This document shows positions 24,445 to 32,558 of a stretch of 64,000 nt of DNA, piece by piece (the first letter of the stretch is position 1; the number at the start of each line of letters is the position of its first letter). The translations under genes were made by a program, and so were the position numbers. Where the stretch lies: assembly GCA_049976245.1 (NCBI GenBank), contig JBMFIQ010000003.1:38176-102175 (forward strand), in the 5' to 3' direction. The notes beneath the pieces are model-generated. The model saw only the letters and a list, made by a program, of their open reading frames with translations, was not told the DNA's origin and did no database searches. The DNA is from Microbacter sp049976245 (GTDB lineage: Bacteria; Bacteroidota; Bacteroidia; Bacteroidales; Paludibacteraceae).

Positions 24445-24951
24445 ATGAAAAGATCATTTTATTGGATTTTAATTCCAGCCGCCGTGATGGTTGCTTCTTG
24501 CAAAACGGTGCATCCGGCGGGTATTTATGAAAAAGCTCCTGCAACCAATGCACAAAATCAGGCTTCAACCGTTATTTCATCTCCAACTGTTTCGTCCAAT
24601 GTTCCTTCTACGCCTTCGGTGTCGCAAAACTCAACTGCTTCCGCAGCCACAACATCGGGCGAGGACGTGAGAAAAGAGTCATTTACATTGGCGCCGACCG
24701 AAACGAATCAAAATCCAATTCACATGAAATACAATGTAGTGGTTGGTAGTTTTGAAAATCAATCGAATGCTCAACGTTTGGAAGCTACGCTGAAAGCTGA
24801 AGGTAAAAATCCTTCCATAGTGATCAACAGCAAAGGAATGTATCGTGTCATTATTGAATCGTACAATGATTACGCACAGGCCACTCAGGTAAAATTAAGT
24901 TTGCAGAATCGTTTCCCTGGAGCTTGGTTGCTAGTTCAGGCCAATCAATAA
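24445..24951 (+). CDS. SPOR-domain lipoprotein
   Basis: A 168-residue exported protein. MKRSFYWILIPAAVMVASC ends in a lipobox (VASC), so the mature protein should be lipidated at Cys19. A Ser/Thr/Pro-rich linker (about 30-90) leads to a C-terminal SPOR domain (about 93-168, NVVVGSFENQSNAQRLEATL and YRVIIESYNDYAQATQVKLSLQ), which binds denuded septal peptidoglycan. It lies 85 bp downstream of the decarboxylase. Terminator-like hairpin at 25107-25146. Confidence 0.88.
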   Translation: MKRSFYWILIPAAVMVASCKTVHPAGIYEKAPATNAQNQASTVISSPTVSSNVPSTPSVSQNSTASAATTSGEDVRKESFTLAPTETNQNPIHMKYNVVVGSFENQSNAQRLEATLKAEGKNPSIVINSKGMYRVIIESYNDYAQATQVKLSLQNRFPGAWLLVQANQ

Positions 24952-24974
24952 TTGTTTCATACTTCTTTCTTGCA

Positions 24975-25068
24975 TCCTTTTTTTTATTGTTTTAACAATT
25001 AGAATGTGAGGACTTTTTTTTAATAGTCATTCATTTGATTATAAGTTTTTTTTGAGGCTCGTTTCATG
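24975..25068 (-). repeat. Dispersed repeat R5 (minus orientation, degenerate tail)
   Basis: Plus-strand pattern TTTTAACAATTAGAATGTGAGG, ATAGTCATTCATTTGATTATAAG and GAGGCTCGTTTCAT is the reverse of the family leader, middle and head. The terminal GACGTATGAAA is lost, and the tail end faces the 3' end of the SPOR gene rather than a start codon. Confidence 0.7.
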
Positions 25069-25106
25069 TCGTTATAAACATGGCATAATTGACATGATTT
25101 GAACAG

Positions 25107-25146
25107 ACCTAACAACGTTGTCGTTTGTTAGGTTTTGTTCTTTTGG
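25107..25146 (+). terminator. Intrinsic terminator after SPOR lipoprotein gene
   Basis: ACCTAACAA (25107-25115) pairs with TTGTTAGGT (25125-25133), followed by TTTGTTCTTTT. It lies just before the MATE gene start. Confidence 0.75.
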
Positions 25147-25166
25147 TTGTTTCTATTTTCTTTTTT

Positions 25167-26489
25167 ATGTATTCGAACAAAGCCATTTTGTCTCTTTCGT
25201 ATCCCATTTTTTTCTCTTTGCTTGCTCAAAGTGTGATCAATGTTACCGATTCAGCTTTTTTGGGTTGGATTGGTGAAGTAGAACTTGGCGCCTCTGCGTT
25301 AGGTGGCGTTTTTTATTTTGCTGTTTTTGTCATTGGAATGGGGTTTACCACCGGAGCTCAAATTTTGATTGGACGGCGCAATGGAGAGCAAGACCGGGTC
25401 AAAGCAGGCGAAGTGTTTAATCAGGGCATGATGGCGGTCATCTTTTTGGCCATGCTTATTTTTGGATTGTCTTATTATTTCACTGACCCCATTTTGCATT
25501 GGTTCATTCGTTCGGAAGAGATTTATGCGGCAACGGCGCTTTATATGAAATATCGCATTTTTGGGTTCTTGTTTGCTTTTGTTAATTTGATGTTTAGAGC
25601 ATTGTATGTAGGTATTTTGCGTACTAAAGTGTTGACTGCCGGCGGGTTTATTACAATGGGGGTCAATGTGTTGTTGAGTTACAGTTTGATTTTTGGTCAT
25701 TTTGGTATGCCCAAAATGGGAATTGCCGGTGCGGCTTTGGCTTCTGTGTTGGCTGAATTCATTGCTTTCCTTTTTTATCTTAGCTACACGTTAATGCGCG
25801 GGAGTTTCAGATCTTATCATTTGTTTCGGTTCAGTCAAGTTCATTTTAAAACCATTGGGAAGATTCTTGATCTTTCTCTGTACATCATGTTGCAATCGTT
25901 TTTATCCATTTCTACGTGGTTTCTCTTTTTTATTTTTATTGAAAAAATGGGAGATAGACCTTTGGCGGTTTCAAACATCATTCGGAGTTTGTATTCTTTT
26001 TTGGGTTTGCCGGTCATTACCTTGGGTATTGTCATTAATACGGTGGTTAGTAATTTGATAGGCGAAGGAAAAATGAATGAAGTGATGGCGTCCATTCGTC
26101 GTATGATTGCTTTGTCACTTTTGTTCACAGCGCCGATTATGTTGATCACGGCCTTGTTTCCGATGTTGTTTGCTTCCATTTATACCAATGAAATGGCTTT
26201 GAGGTTGGCTACCATTCCATCGTTACATGTTTTTTCTTTGATTTTGCTGACTTTTGCCGTTGGAAATATCCTTTTCAATGCGGTTTCGGGAACAGGGAAT
26301 ACGCGGATGGCTCTTTTGTTTGAGTTTTTAATCATGTTTGCTTATTTAGCTTATATCTATTCGGTAATTTTTGTTTTTCATGCTTCCGTAGCCATTGCTT
26401 GGTGTTCTGAGATTGTTTACTGGACGGGCTTAGGCTTGATGAGTTATGTTTATTTTCGAAGGGGATCTTGGCAGAAAACAAAAATTTAA
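25167..26489 (+). CDS. MATE-family efflux transporter
   Basis: A 440-residue inner-membrane protein with 12 hydrophobic segments in two homologous halves, the MATE arrangement. The N-terminal half carries SLSYPIFFSLLAQSVINVTDSAFLGWIG and FTTGAQILIGRRNGEQD; the second half starts near SLYIMLQSFLSISTWFLFF. MATE proteins export cationic compounds in exchange for Na+ or H+. The start MYSNKAILSLS at 25167 is preferred over an ATG at 25125, which lies in the terminator hairpin's T-rich end. No regulator is adjacent; substrate unknown. Confidence 0.93.
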   Translation: MYSNKAILSLSYPIFFSLLAQSVINVTDSAFLGWIGEVELGASALGGVFYFAVFVIGMGFTTGAQILIGRRNGEQDRVKAGEVFNQGMMAVIFLAMLIFGLSYYFTDPILHWFIRSEEIYAATALYMKYRIFGFLFAFVNLMFRALYVGILRTKVLTAGGFITMGVNVLLSYSLIFGHFGMPKMGIAGAALASVLAEFIAFLFYLSYTLMRGSFRSYHLFRFSQVHFKTIGKILDLSLYIMLQSFLSISTWFLFFIFIEKMGDRPLAVSNIIRSLYSFLGLPVITLGIVINTVVSNLIGEGKMNEVMASIRRMIALSLLFTAPIMLITALFPMLFASIYTNEMALRLATIPSLHVFSLILLTFAVGNILFNAVSGTGNTRMALLFEFLIMFAYLAYIYSVIFVFHASVAIAWCSEIVYWTGLGLMSYVYFRRGSWQKTKI

Positions 26490-26543
26490 TCCTTTATTTT
26501 CAAGTAGATGAGTGAAGTCATCAGCCGTTCAAAAACACAAAAA

Positions 26544-26573
26544 AACCGCATTGAACAAGCAATGCGGTTTTAA
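26544..26573. terminator. Bidirectional terminator between MATE and xylE genes
   Basis: A-run, ACCGCATTG, loop GAACAAG, CAATGCGGT, TTT. It separates converging genes. Confidence 0.88.
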
Positions 26574-26592
26574 AAGTAGGATGACGTCTGTT

Positions 26593-28260
26593 TTATTTTT
26601 TCTTTTTCCCCCACAATTGTTCCATGTCTTCTAACTTCTTGCCTTTGGTTTCAGGAACGAATTTCCACATGAACAAAGCCGATAAAATGCCCATAATGCC
26701 ATAAATCCAATAGGAGAATCCATGATGAAATTGATTGGTGAGCCAAGTATTGTCATTCATCATTGGGAATGTTAAAGAGACAATCCAGTTAGCAATCCAT
26801 TGAGCTGCAACGGCAATGGACATAGCGCCACGAATGGAATTTGGAAAAATTTCCGACAGCAATACCCAAGTAACCGGACCCCAACTCATGGCAAAAGCAG
26901 CGGTATAAAGCAGCATAAAAATTAAAGCCAGGATGCCGACATGATCGGAATAGAAAGTGAATCCAAGTGCGATCATGCTGAACGCCATGCCAATGGAGCC
27001 AATAATCATTAATGGTTTTCGTCCAAATCGATCTACGGTCAGGATGGCTACCACCGTGAAAGTCAAGTTGACAATGCCAACAATAATGGTTTGAAGGAGT
27101 GAGGAGTCGGTGCTGGCTCCCATGTTGCGAAAGATGTTTCCAGCATAATAGAGCACAACGTTAATGCCGACAAATTGTTGAAACACCGAGAGCATGATGC
27201 CAATGAAGATCACGAGAAAACCATACGACAGCCACGGAGCATTAGCCTCATGCAGGGTGCTTTTGATCTCGGTCAAAATGGTGGATGCATTATTTTTCCC
27301 TGAAATTTTTTCCAATACTTTGACGGCTTCCTGATCCCGTTTTTTCAAAGCGAGGTAACGTGGCGTTTCGGGTACAAAAAATAACAACAATAAAAACAAT
27401 CCCGCAGGAATGGCGCCCGAGAAAAACATCCAACGCCATCCGTCCGTAATTAACCATTGTTCGTTGCCTTGTTTTGCAATGAAATAGTTGACAAAATAGA
27501 TGACAAGCATTCCAAAAATGATGGCAAATTGATTGAAAGAGACTAATTTACCGCGAACATTAGCCGGTGCTATTTCTGCAATATACATGGGAGAAATCAT
27601 GGAAGCAATTCCAACGCCAATGCCGCCTATAATCCGGTAAACAACAAACGAATAGACGTCCAACGTTTCAAAGAAGTTGAACGATTCGGGTTTCCAAGCT
27701 CCTACAGCCGACACTAAGAATGCAATGGCGGCAATCATTAATCCATTTTTTCGCCCAACTGCTTTTGATATGAATCCGGCAGCTGCTCCTCCAATGATGC
27801 ATCCGATTAATGCACTGGCAATGACAAATCCTTTGATGGCATCGGCGGTGTCTTTCAATTCAGTCGGATCGGACGGAATGGCCTGTTGCAAAAAATGAAT
27901 TCCCCATCCTATAAACAGAATGAAAATAATGCCACTGATGATGATTCCGCGTTTTTTTTCTAAAAGTTTGAACAACTGACTGCTGATGATGATAACGACA
28001 AAGAGGAGAACAAGGGTCATCATGATGCGATATTGACCAATTAAAATAACTTTATCGGAAATCAAATGAAAGACATTGTTGTGCGTGGTGTAGATAAAAA
28101 ATTCAACCAGTGATTTTTCTGCACCATTCACCACCGCCGTGTCATATCCAAATAAAAGGCCGCCAAGTGTTGCTACCATCGTGAGCAATGCAATGTATAG
28201 CGAATTACCTTTGTTATATGAGGTGGTTGAATTTTTTTCTGAAGTATCAATGAAAGACAT
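26593..28260 (-). CDS. xylE: Xylose:H+ symporter-type sugar transporter (MFS sugar porter)
   Basis: A 555-residue MFS sugar porter, last gene of the xylose operon. Family signatures: GGLLFGYDTAVVNGA (TM1), GRKNGL, GIGVGIASMISPMYIAEIAPANVRG, PETPRYL, FQQFVGINVVLYYA, DRFGRKPL and PETKGK near the C-terminus. It is longer than typical XylE (about 490 residues): residues 55-140, between TM1 and TM2, contain an insertion with two extra hydrophobic segments (about 79-96 and 104-123). Gene order with xylA, xylB and a Nudix-type regulator points to D-xylose as substrate. A hairpin at 28312-28348 separates it from xylA and may lower its expression. Confidence 0.9.
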   Translation of the reverse strand: MSFIDTSEKNSTTSYNKGNSLYIALLTMVATLGGLLFGYDTAVVNGAEKSLVEFFIYTTHNNVFHLISDKVILIGQYRIMMTLVLLFVVIIISSQLFKLLEKKRGIIISGIIFILFIGWGIHFLQQAIPSDPTELKDTADAIKGFVIASALIGCIIGGAAAGFISKAVGRKNGLMIAAIAFLVSAVGAWKPESFNFFETLDVYSFVVYRIIGGIGVGIASMISPMYIAEIAPANVRGKLVSFNQFAIIFGMLVIYFVNYFIAKQGNEQWLITDGWRWMFFSGAIPAGLFLLLLFFVPETPRYLALKKRDQEAVKVLEKISGKNNASTILTEIKSTLHEANAPWLSYGFLVIFIGIMLSVFQQFVGINVVLYYAGNIFRNMGASTDSSLLQTIIVGIVNLTFTVVAILTVDRFGRKPLMIIGSIGMAFSMIALGFTFYSDHVGILALIFMLLYTAAFAMSWGPVTWVLLSEIFPNSIRGAMSIAVAAQWIANWIVSLTFPMMNDNTWLTNQFHHGFSYWIYGIMGILSALFMWKFVPETKGKKLEDMEQLWGKKKK

Positions 28261-28311
28261 ATAATTTTTATTTATTTATTTGTTTATCAATGTATTAGAT
28301 ATGTTGAAAAA

Positions 28312-28348
28312 CTCCATGAGCATGGTTGTTTGTCCATTGCTCATGGAG
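28312..28348 (-). terminator. Hairpin between xylA and xylE
   Basis: CTCCATGAGCA (28312-28322) pairs perfectly with TGCTCATGGAG (28338-28348), an 11-bp stem. On the minus strand it is followed by TTTTTC, so it can act as a partial intrinsic terminator or mRNA-stability element inside the xyl operon. Confidence 0.75.
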
Positions 28349-28357
28349 AACATCATT

Positions 28358-29680
28358 TTATATGTACATATTAATGATGGTTTCGTACAATTCCTGCTTA
28401 CCACTGATTTGTTTTGGTTCGCCAAATTTTAAGGCCAAACTCCTCAGGTCAGTCAATTTTAGCTTTCCTTCTTCAAACAATTTTCCTTCATCCGCGTCAA
28501 ATGAAGCATAACGAGCTTTACGCATGGCTCGATAAGGCGAGTGTTCAAGAATGTTTGCGGCTGTCTCGAGGGCACGTGCAAAAACATCCATTCCGGAAAT
28601 ATGTGCAATGAAGATATCTTCTAAGTCGGTTGAATTGCGACGTGTTTTGGCATCGAAGTTGGTGCCACCCACCAGGCCGCCTGCTTCCAAAATGACTAAC
28701 CATGCTTGTGTTAGTTCATATAAGTCAATGGGAAATTGGTCAGTGTCCCATCCGTTTTGAACATCACCGCGGTTTGCATCAATGGATCCAAGAAAACCGG
28801 CATCGGCAGCCACTTGCAATTCATGTTCAAAAGTATGTCCAGCCAATGTTGCATGATTGACTTCAATGTTCAACTTAAAGTCCTTTTCCAATCCGTGTGC
28901 TCGCAAAAATCCGATGACTGTTTCTGAATCCACGTCATATTGGTGTTTCATCGGTTCCATTGGTTTGGGCTCAATGAAAAATGTACCTTTAAAGCCATGT
29001 TCTCTGGCATAATCGCGAGCCATGGTTAACATGCGTGCCAAATGTTCCTTTTCGCGTTTCATGTTGGTGTTCAACAGGCTCATATAACCTTCACGACCGC
29101 CCCAAAAAACATAATTTTCGCCATTCAGCGCAATGGTAGCATCCAATGCATTCTTGATTTGTAAACCGGCAGCTGCTACTGCTTGAAAATCAGGATTTGT
29201 GGCAGCGCCGTTCATGAATCGGGGATGACTGAATACATTTGCCGTTCCCCAAAGTAGTTTCACACCAGAAGCAGCTTGTTTTTGTTTGGCGTAATCAACC
29301 ATGGTGGCAAGTTTGGCTTCATAATCGGTAAATGATTCGGAATCAACTAAATCCACGTCATGGAAACAATAATATTCGATGCCGATCTTTGTCATGAACT
29401 CGAAAGCAGCATCCATTTTTTCTTTAGCGCGAGCGACGGCATCTTTTTGTGCATCCCAAGGGAAAACCTTGGTTCCCGGTCCGAATGGATCACCGCCTGT
29501 TCCGCAAAGTGTGTGCCAGTATGCCATGGAAAAGCGCAACCAATCTTTCATTTTTTTGCCCATGACAACCTTTTCAGGATCATAATAATGAAAAGCTAAC
29601 GGATTTTTTGATTCGCGACCTTCAAAATTGATTTTTTTAATGGAAGGAAAGAATTCCTTTTCACCCAGTGTAATACTCAT
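28358..29680 (-). CDS. xylA: Xylose isomerase
   Basis: A 440-residue class II xylose isomerase converting D-xylose to D-xylulose in the cytoplasm; needs divalent metal. Recognisable blocks: FHDVDLVD with the catalytic histidine, WGTANVFSHPRFMNGAATNP, VFWGGREGYMSLLNT, FFIEPKPMEPMKHQYD, IEVNHATLAGHTFEHEL and GSIDANRGDVQNGWDTDQFP with the metal ligands. Length is that of the long Bacteroides/Thermotoga type. It lies between xylB (52 bp upstream) and the transporter. Confidence 0.97.
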   Translation of the reverse strand: MSITLGEKEFFPSIKKINFEGRESKNPLAFHYYDPEKVVMGKKMKDWLRFSMAYWHTLCGTGGDPFGPGTKVFPWDAQKDAVARAKEKMDAAFEFMTKIGIEYYCFHDVDLVDSESFTDYEAKLATMVDYAKQKQAASGVKLLWGTANVFSHPRFMNGAATNPDFQAVAAAGLQIKNALDATIALNGENYVFWGGREGYMSLLNTNMKREKEHLARMLTMARDYAREHGFKGTFFIEPKPMEPMKHQYDVDSETVIGFLRAHGLEKDFKLNIEVNHATLAGHTFEHELQVAADAGFLGSIDANRGDVQNGWDTDQFPIDLYELTQAWLVILEAGGLVGGTNFDAKTRRNSTDLEDIFIAHISGMDVFARALETAANILEHSPYRAMRKARYASFDADEGKLFEEGKLKLTDLRSLALKFGEPKQISGKQELYETIINMYI

Positions 29681-29732
29681 AATGATTTGATTTAGTGATT
29701 AAAATGATGAATGATGATATCTTGTGTGTTGA

Positions 29733-31256
29733 TCAACTTCGTGTTTCAAGTGGCTGGTTATCGACGATTTCTTTGATTTGCTGCATCAGCGTAGTTCTCC
29801 AATGTTGATAACTCTCAGACGTAGCTTTTTGTTCAATGTCTTTTGGTTCAATGATTTCGGCTTTTAAAAGGGATTCAAAAGCTTCTTTTTCATCGCGGTA
29901 AATGCCGGCTCCGATGCCGGCGCCTTTGGCTGCTCCATCGGCTCCATCTGTTTCGTAAAGTTCGATGGTGGCATTGGTTACATTGGCAAGCGTTTGTCTG
30001 AACAAAGGACTTAAAAAGAGATTTCCTTTTCCTGCTCTGATCACTTTTCCTTGAATGCCCATTTCAGCCATGATATCCATGCCAAATGCCAGTGAATAAG
30101 CAATTCCTTCCTGTGCAGCACGTATGAGGTGAGCTTGTGAATGACGGTTAAAATTCAAATGATGCAGGGATGATCCAATTTCTTTGTTGTTCAGCATGCG
30201 TTCTGCTCCATTGCCAAAAGGCAGCATGACCAATTGATCCGATCCGATGGGCGCTTTTTGACCAAGTTGGTTCATTTCATCGTACGATAAGCTGCCTGGA
30301 TTTAAATTTTTCTTGATCCACGCATTGAGAATACCTGTCCCGTTCATACACAAAAGAACGCCCAACCGTGTTTGTTCTTTAGTGTGGTTGACATGTGCAA
30401 AATTGTTGACCCTTGAGAGATGGTCATACTTAATTTGATCGTTAATGCCATACACAACGCCTGATGTTCCGGCTGTTGCTGCTATTTCACCCGGATTGAA
30501 CACATTTAAAGAAAGGGCATTATTGGGTTGATCTCCGGCTCGGTAAGTGACCGATGTTCCGATTGCCAATCCTAACTCTTTGGCGGCCAAAGAGGATAAA
30601 GTACCCTGAATGCCAAAAGTTGGAACGACTGAAGGAATCAGTGAAGGAGAAAATCCAAAAAAATCAAGCAGCCGTTCAGAAATGGTATGGTTGACAAAAT
30701 CCCAGAAAATTCCTTCTGAAAGCCCTGAAACGGTTGTGTTAATTTGATCGGTAAGTTTCATGGCAATGTAGTCACCGGGAAGCATGATTTTGTCAATTTT
30801 TTCATACACTTTCGGCTCATGTTCTTTGATCCATGCCAATTTGGAAGCCGTAAAGTTTCCGGGAGAATTGAGTAAATGATTCAAACAATAGGATTCGCCC
30901 AAGTTCTGAAAAGCTTTTTCGCCGTATTCTACTGCACGACTGTCGCACCAAATGATGGAAGGACGCAATACGTTATGGTTTTTATCAACGACAACCAATC
31001 CGTGCATTTGATATGAAATACCAATGGCTTTAATCTCTTTTGAATCAATATTTGCCTGATGAAGCATTTGTTGTGTGGCACGTTTTAAGTTTTCCCACCA
31101 CCATTCAGGGTGTTGTTCTGCCCAACCTGTGTGCAATGCATCGATGCGCATTTCTTCCTGAGGCGAAAAGGCATGTGCAATGCTTTTTCCCGTTGCTGCT
31201 TCAACCAAGCTTGCTTTAACGGATGAACTTCCAATGTCGTATCCCAATAAATACAT
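29733..31256 (-). CDS. xylB: Xylulokinase
   Basis: A 507-residue FGGY-family kinase phosphorylating D-xylulose to the 5-phosphate for the pentose phosphate pathway. N-terminal ATPase motif LLGYDIGSSSVKASLVEA, the sugar-binding region SYQMHGLVVVD and WCDSRAVEYG, the LPGDYIAMKLT and SGLSEGIFWDF blocks, and C-terminal AGKGNLFLSPLFRQTLANV and GADGAAKGAGIGAGIY are all typical. It is 18 bp downstream of the Nudix-type regulator gene. Fructokinase or gluconate kinase are related but the neighbours settle the assignment. Confidence 0.95.
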   Translation of the reverse strand: MYLLGYDIGSSSVKASLVEAATGKSIAHAFSPQEEMRIDALHTGWAEQHPEWWWENLKRATQQMLHQANIDSKEIKAIGISYQMHGLVVVDKNHNVLRPSIIWCDSRAVEYGEKAFQNLGESYCLNHLLNSPGNFTASKLAWIKEHEPKVYEKIDKIMLPGDYIAMKLTDQINTTVSGLSEGIFWDFVNHTISERLLDFFGFSPSLIPSVVPTFGIQGTLSSLAAKELGLAIGTSVTYRAGDQPNNALSLNVFNPGEIAATAGTSGVVYGINDQIKYDHLSRVNNFAHVNHTKEQTRLGVLLCMNGTGILNAWIKKNLNPGSLSYDEMNQLGQKAPIGSDQLVMLPFGNGAERMLNNKEIGSSLHHLNFNRHSQAHLIRAAQEGIAYSLAFGMDIMAEMGIQGKVIRAGKGNLFLSPLFRQTLANVTNATIELYETDGADGAAKGAGIGAGIYRDEKEAFESLLKAEIIEPKDIEQKATSESYQHWRTTLMQQIKEIVDNQPLETRS

Positions 31257-31274
31257 GTTTTGAATTCGTTAATG

Positions 31275-31991
31275 TTAGCGATACAATTGATTATAAATGA
31301 TTTTGTCAAATCGGTAAAATCGGGCAGCTCGGTGAGCTACATTTTGTTGTTTTTCGTTTAGCGGAACGATGTATGGTAACGAAGTAAATTTTTTGTGAAA
31401 ATTACGGATGTCCACTTTCTGACCAAAAATGATTTCGTGCAGATTGCGCAATTCTGCTTCGGTAAAACGTTTTGGGAGTAATTCGTAAAGTCCTATGGGA
31501 TCTTCAACCAATTTTGTCCGAACGAATTCAAGCGCTTTGGCTACAATCAGGTTGTGATCAAACGCTAAAATTCCGATGTCGTTAATGTCACACCATTTGG
31601 CTTCGTATTGATTGGAAATGGTCTGCAATTTTTGTCCGATTTTAATCAGTGCGACGTATCCAACGGTGACAATTCGACCAATTTTAATGTGAATGGCATT
31701 TTCAAGCCAAACTTTGTCACGCGGGTTTTGTGTTCTTCCCGGAGAGCCAAAGCTGTGAAATTGTTGAAGATAGATGTTTTTTATTCCGGTTAATTCGTGC
31801 AAAACCCGATAGGCAGCGTCGTCCAGATCTTCGTTTTCATAAATAACGCTCCCCGGTAGTTTCATGTCATTGTAAATGCCTTCATCGCTGATTCCCGTGC
31901 GGTTAAGTAATAAAATTTTTAATTTTTCGCCCGTAAATCCAAACACAACGCAATCAACCGATACATGCGGATAAAGTGTGGTTTCTCCCAT
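31275..31991 (-). CDS. Nudix-type (NrtR-family) transcriptional regulator of the xylose operon
   Basis: A 238-residue protein: an N-terminal Nudix fold (about residues 10-140) and a C-terminal winged helix (about 150-235, KRFTEAELRNLHEIIFGQ and FTSLPYIVPL). The Nudix box is degenerate (GSVIYENEDLDDAAYRVLHEL: the catalytic REUxEE is not kept), so the domain probably binds an effector instead of hydrolysing nucleotides, as in the Bacteroides arabinose regulator AraR of the same family. First gene of the xylB-xylA-xylE operon, so xylose or xylulose phosphate is a likely effector (inference). The ATG at 31991 is used; an in-frame TTG at 32030 lies within the probable -7 box. Confidence 0.85.
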   Translation of the reverse strand: MGETTLYPHVSVDCVVFGFTGEKLKILLLNRTGISDEGIYNDMKLPGSVIYENEDLDDAAYRVLHELTGIKNIYLQQFHSFGSPGRTQNPRDKVWLENAIHIKIGRIVTVGYVALIKIGQKLQTISNQYEAKWCDINDIGILAFDHNLIVAKALEFVRTKLVEDPIGLYELLPKRFTEAELRNLHEIIFGQKVDIRNFHKKFTSLPYIVPLNEKQQNVAHRAARFYRFDKIIYNQLYR

Positions 31992-32027
31992 AAAATGAAC
32001 AATTTCTATTGTTTGTTTTCTTTCTTG

Positions 32028-32035
32028 CAAATAAA
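32028..32035 (-). promoter_or_regulatory. Probable -7 box of the xylose operon
   Basis: TTTATTTG on the minus strand has one mismatch to TAnnTTTG, with ATTG 20 nt upstream. It sits 37 nt before the ATG at 31991. Confidence 0.4.
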
Positions 32036-32390
32036 CTTACTTTTCTTCAAATTGTCAATATCTATTTGATTAAAAAACTGATTGTAAGTATTTTGAAAAA
32101 TGTATGAAATACAGTAATCAAAAAGGGTTATGTCGATGTGCGTCAAGTGAATGAATCGCACAATGATGATGTATATTCAACAATAAGAATGGTTTGTTAA
32201 ATATTCAAAAATAATTTGTTGGTTTGAATCGGTTGTTTTTAACTCCGATCATTTGTGAAGTTAATGGTGGCGGTGATTCTTTGGCAAGAAAAACTTCATT
32301 GGTTTTTTTCTGGAAGGAACTTGACAAAAATAACTTTTATTTACAAAGCAATGTCTAAGTGCGGGTTCCATGTGGCATAAAGAAACAATT

Positions 32391-32456
32391 ATAAACCCAT
32401 GAAACTCATCAAATGGTCATTTTCTTGATCGTAAGTCATTTTTATGGTGCTTTGTT
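32391..32456 (-). repeat. Dispersed repeat R6 (minus orientation, partial)
   Basis: Read on the minus strand: CACCATAAAAATGACTTACG, then ATGACCATTTGATGAGTTTCAT. The head and the middle are recognisable; the A-rich leader and terminal ATGAAA are gone. About 360 bp from the nearest gene start. Confidence 0.5.
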
Positions 32457-32558
32457 TTTGATGAGTTTGTCCTTTGATAAAAAAGGGTTGATCACTGTTG
32501 GCTGATTTTTTTAAGTGCTTAAAATATTGATTTAATTCATTTTGAAACAATGTGTCGC

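Larger units (their letters stand above)
31992..32558. other. Intergenic region upstream of the xylose operon
   Basis: 567 bp without a gene. It holds the operon's probable promoter (32028-32035), a degraded dispersed repeat (R6, 32391-32456) and otherwise AT-rich sequence. No catabolite or Nudix-regulator operator could be identified by eye. Confidence 0.6.
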
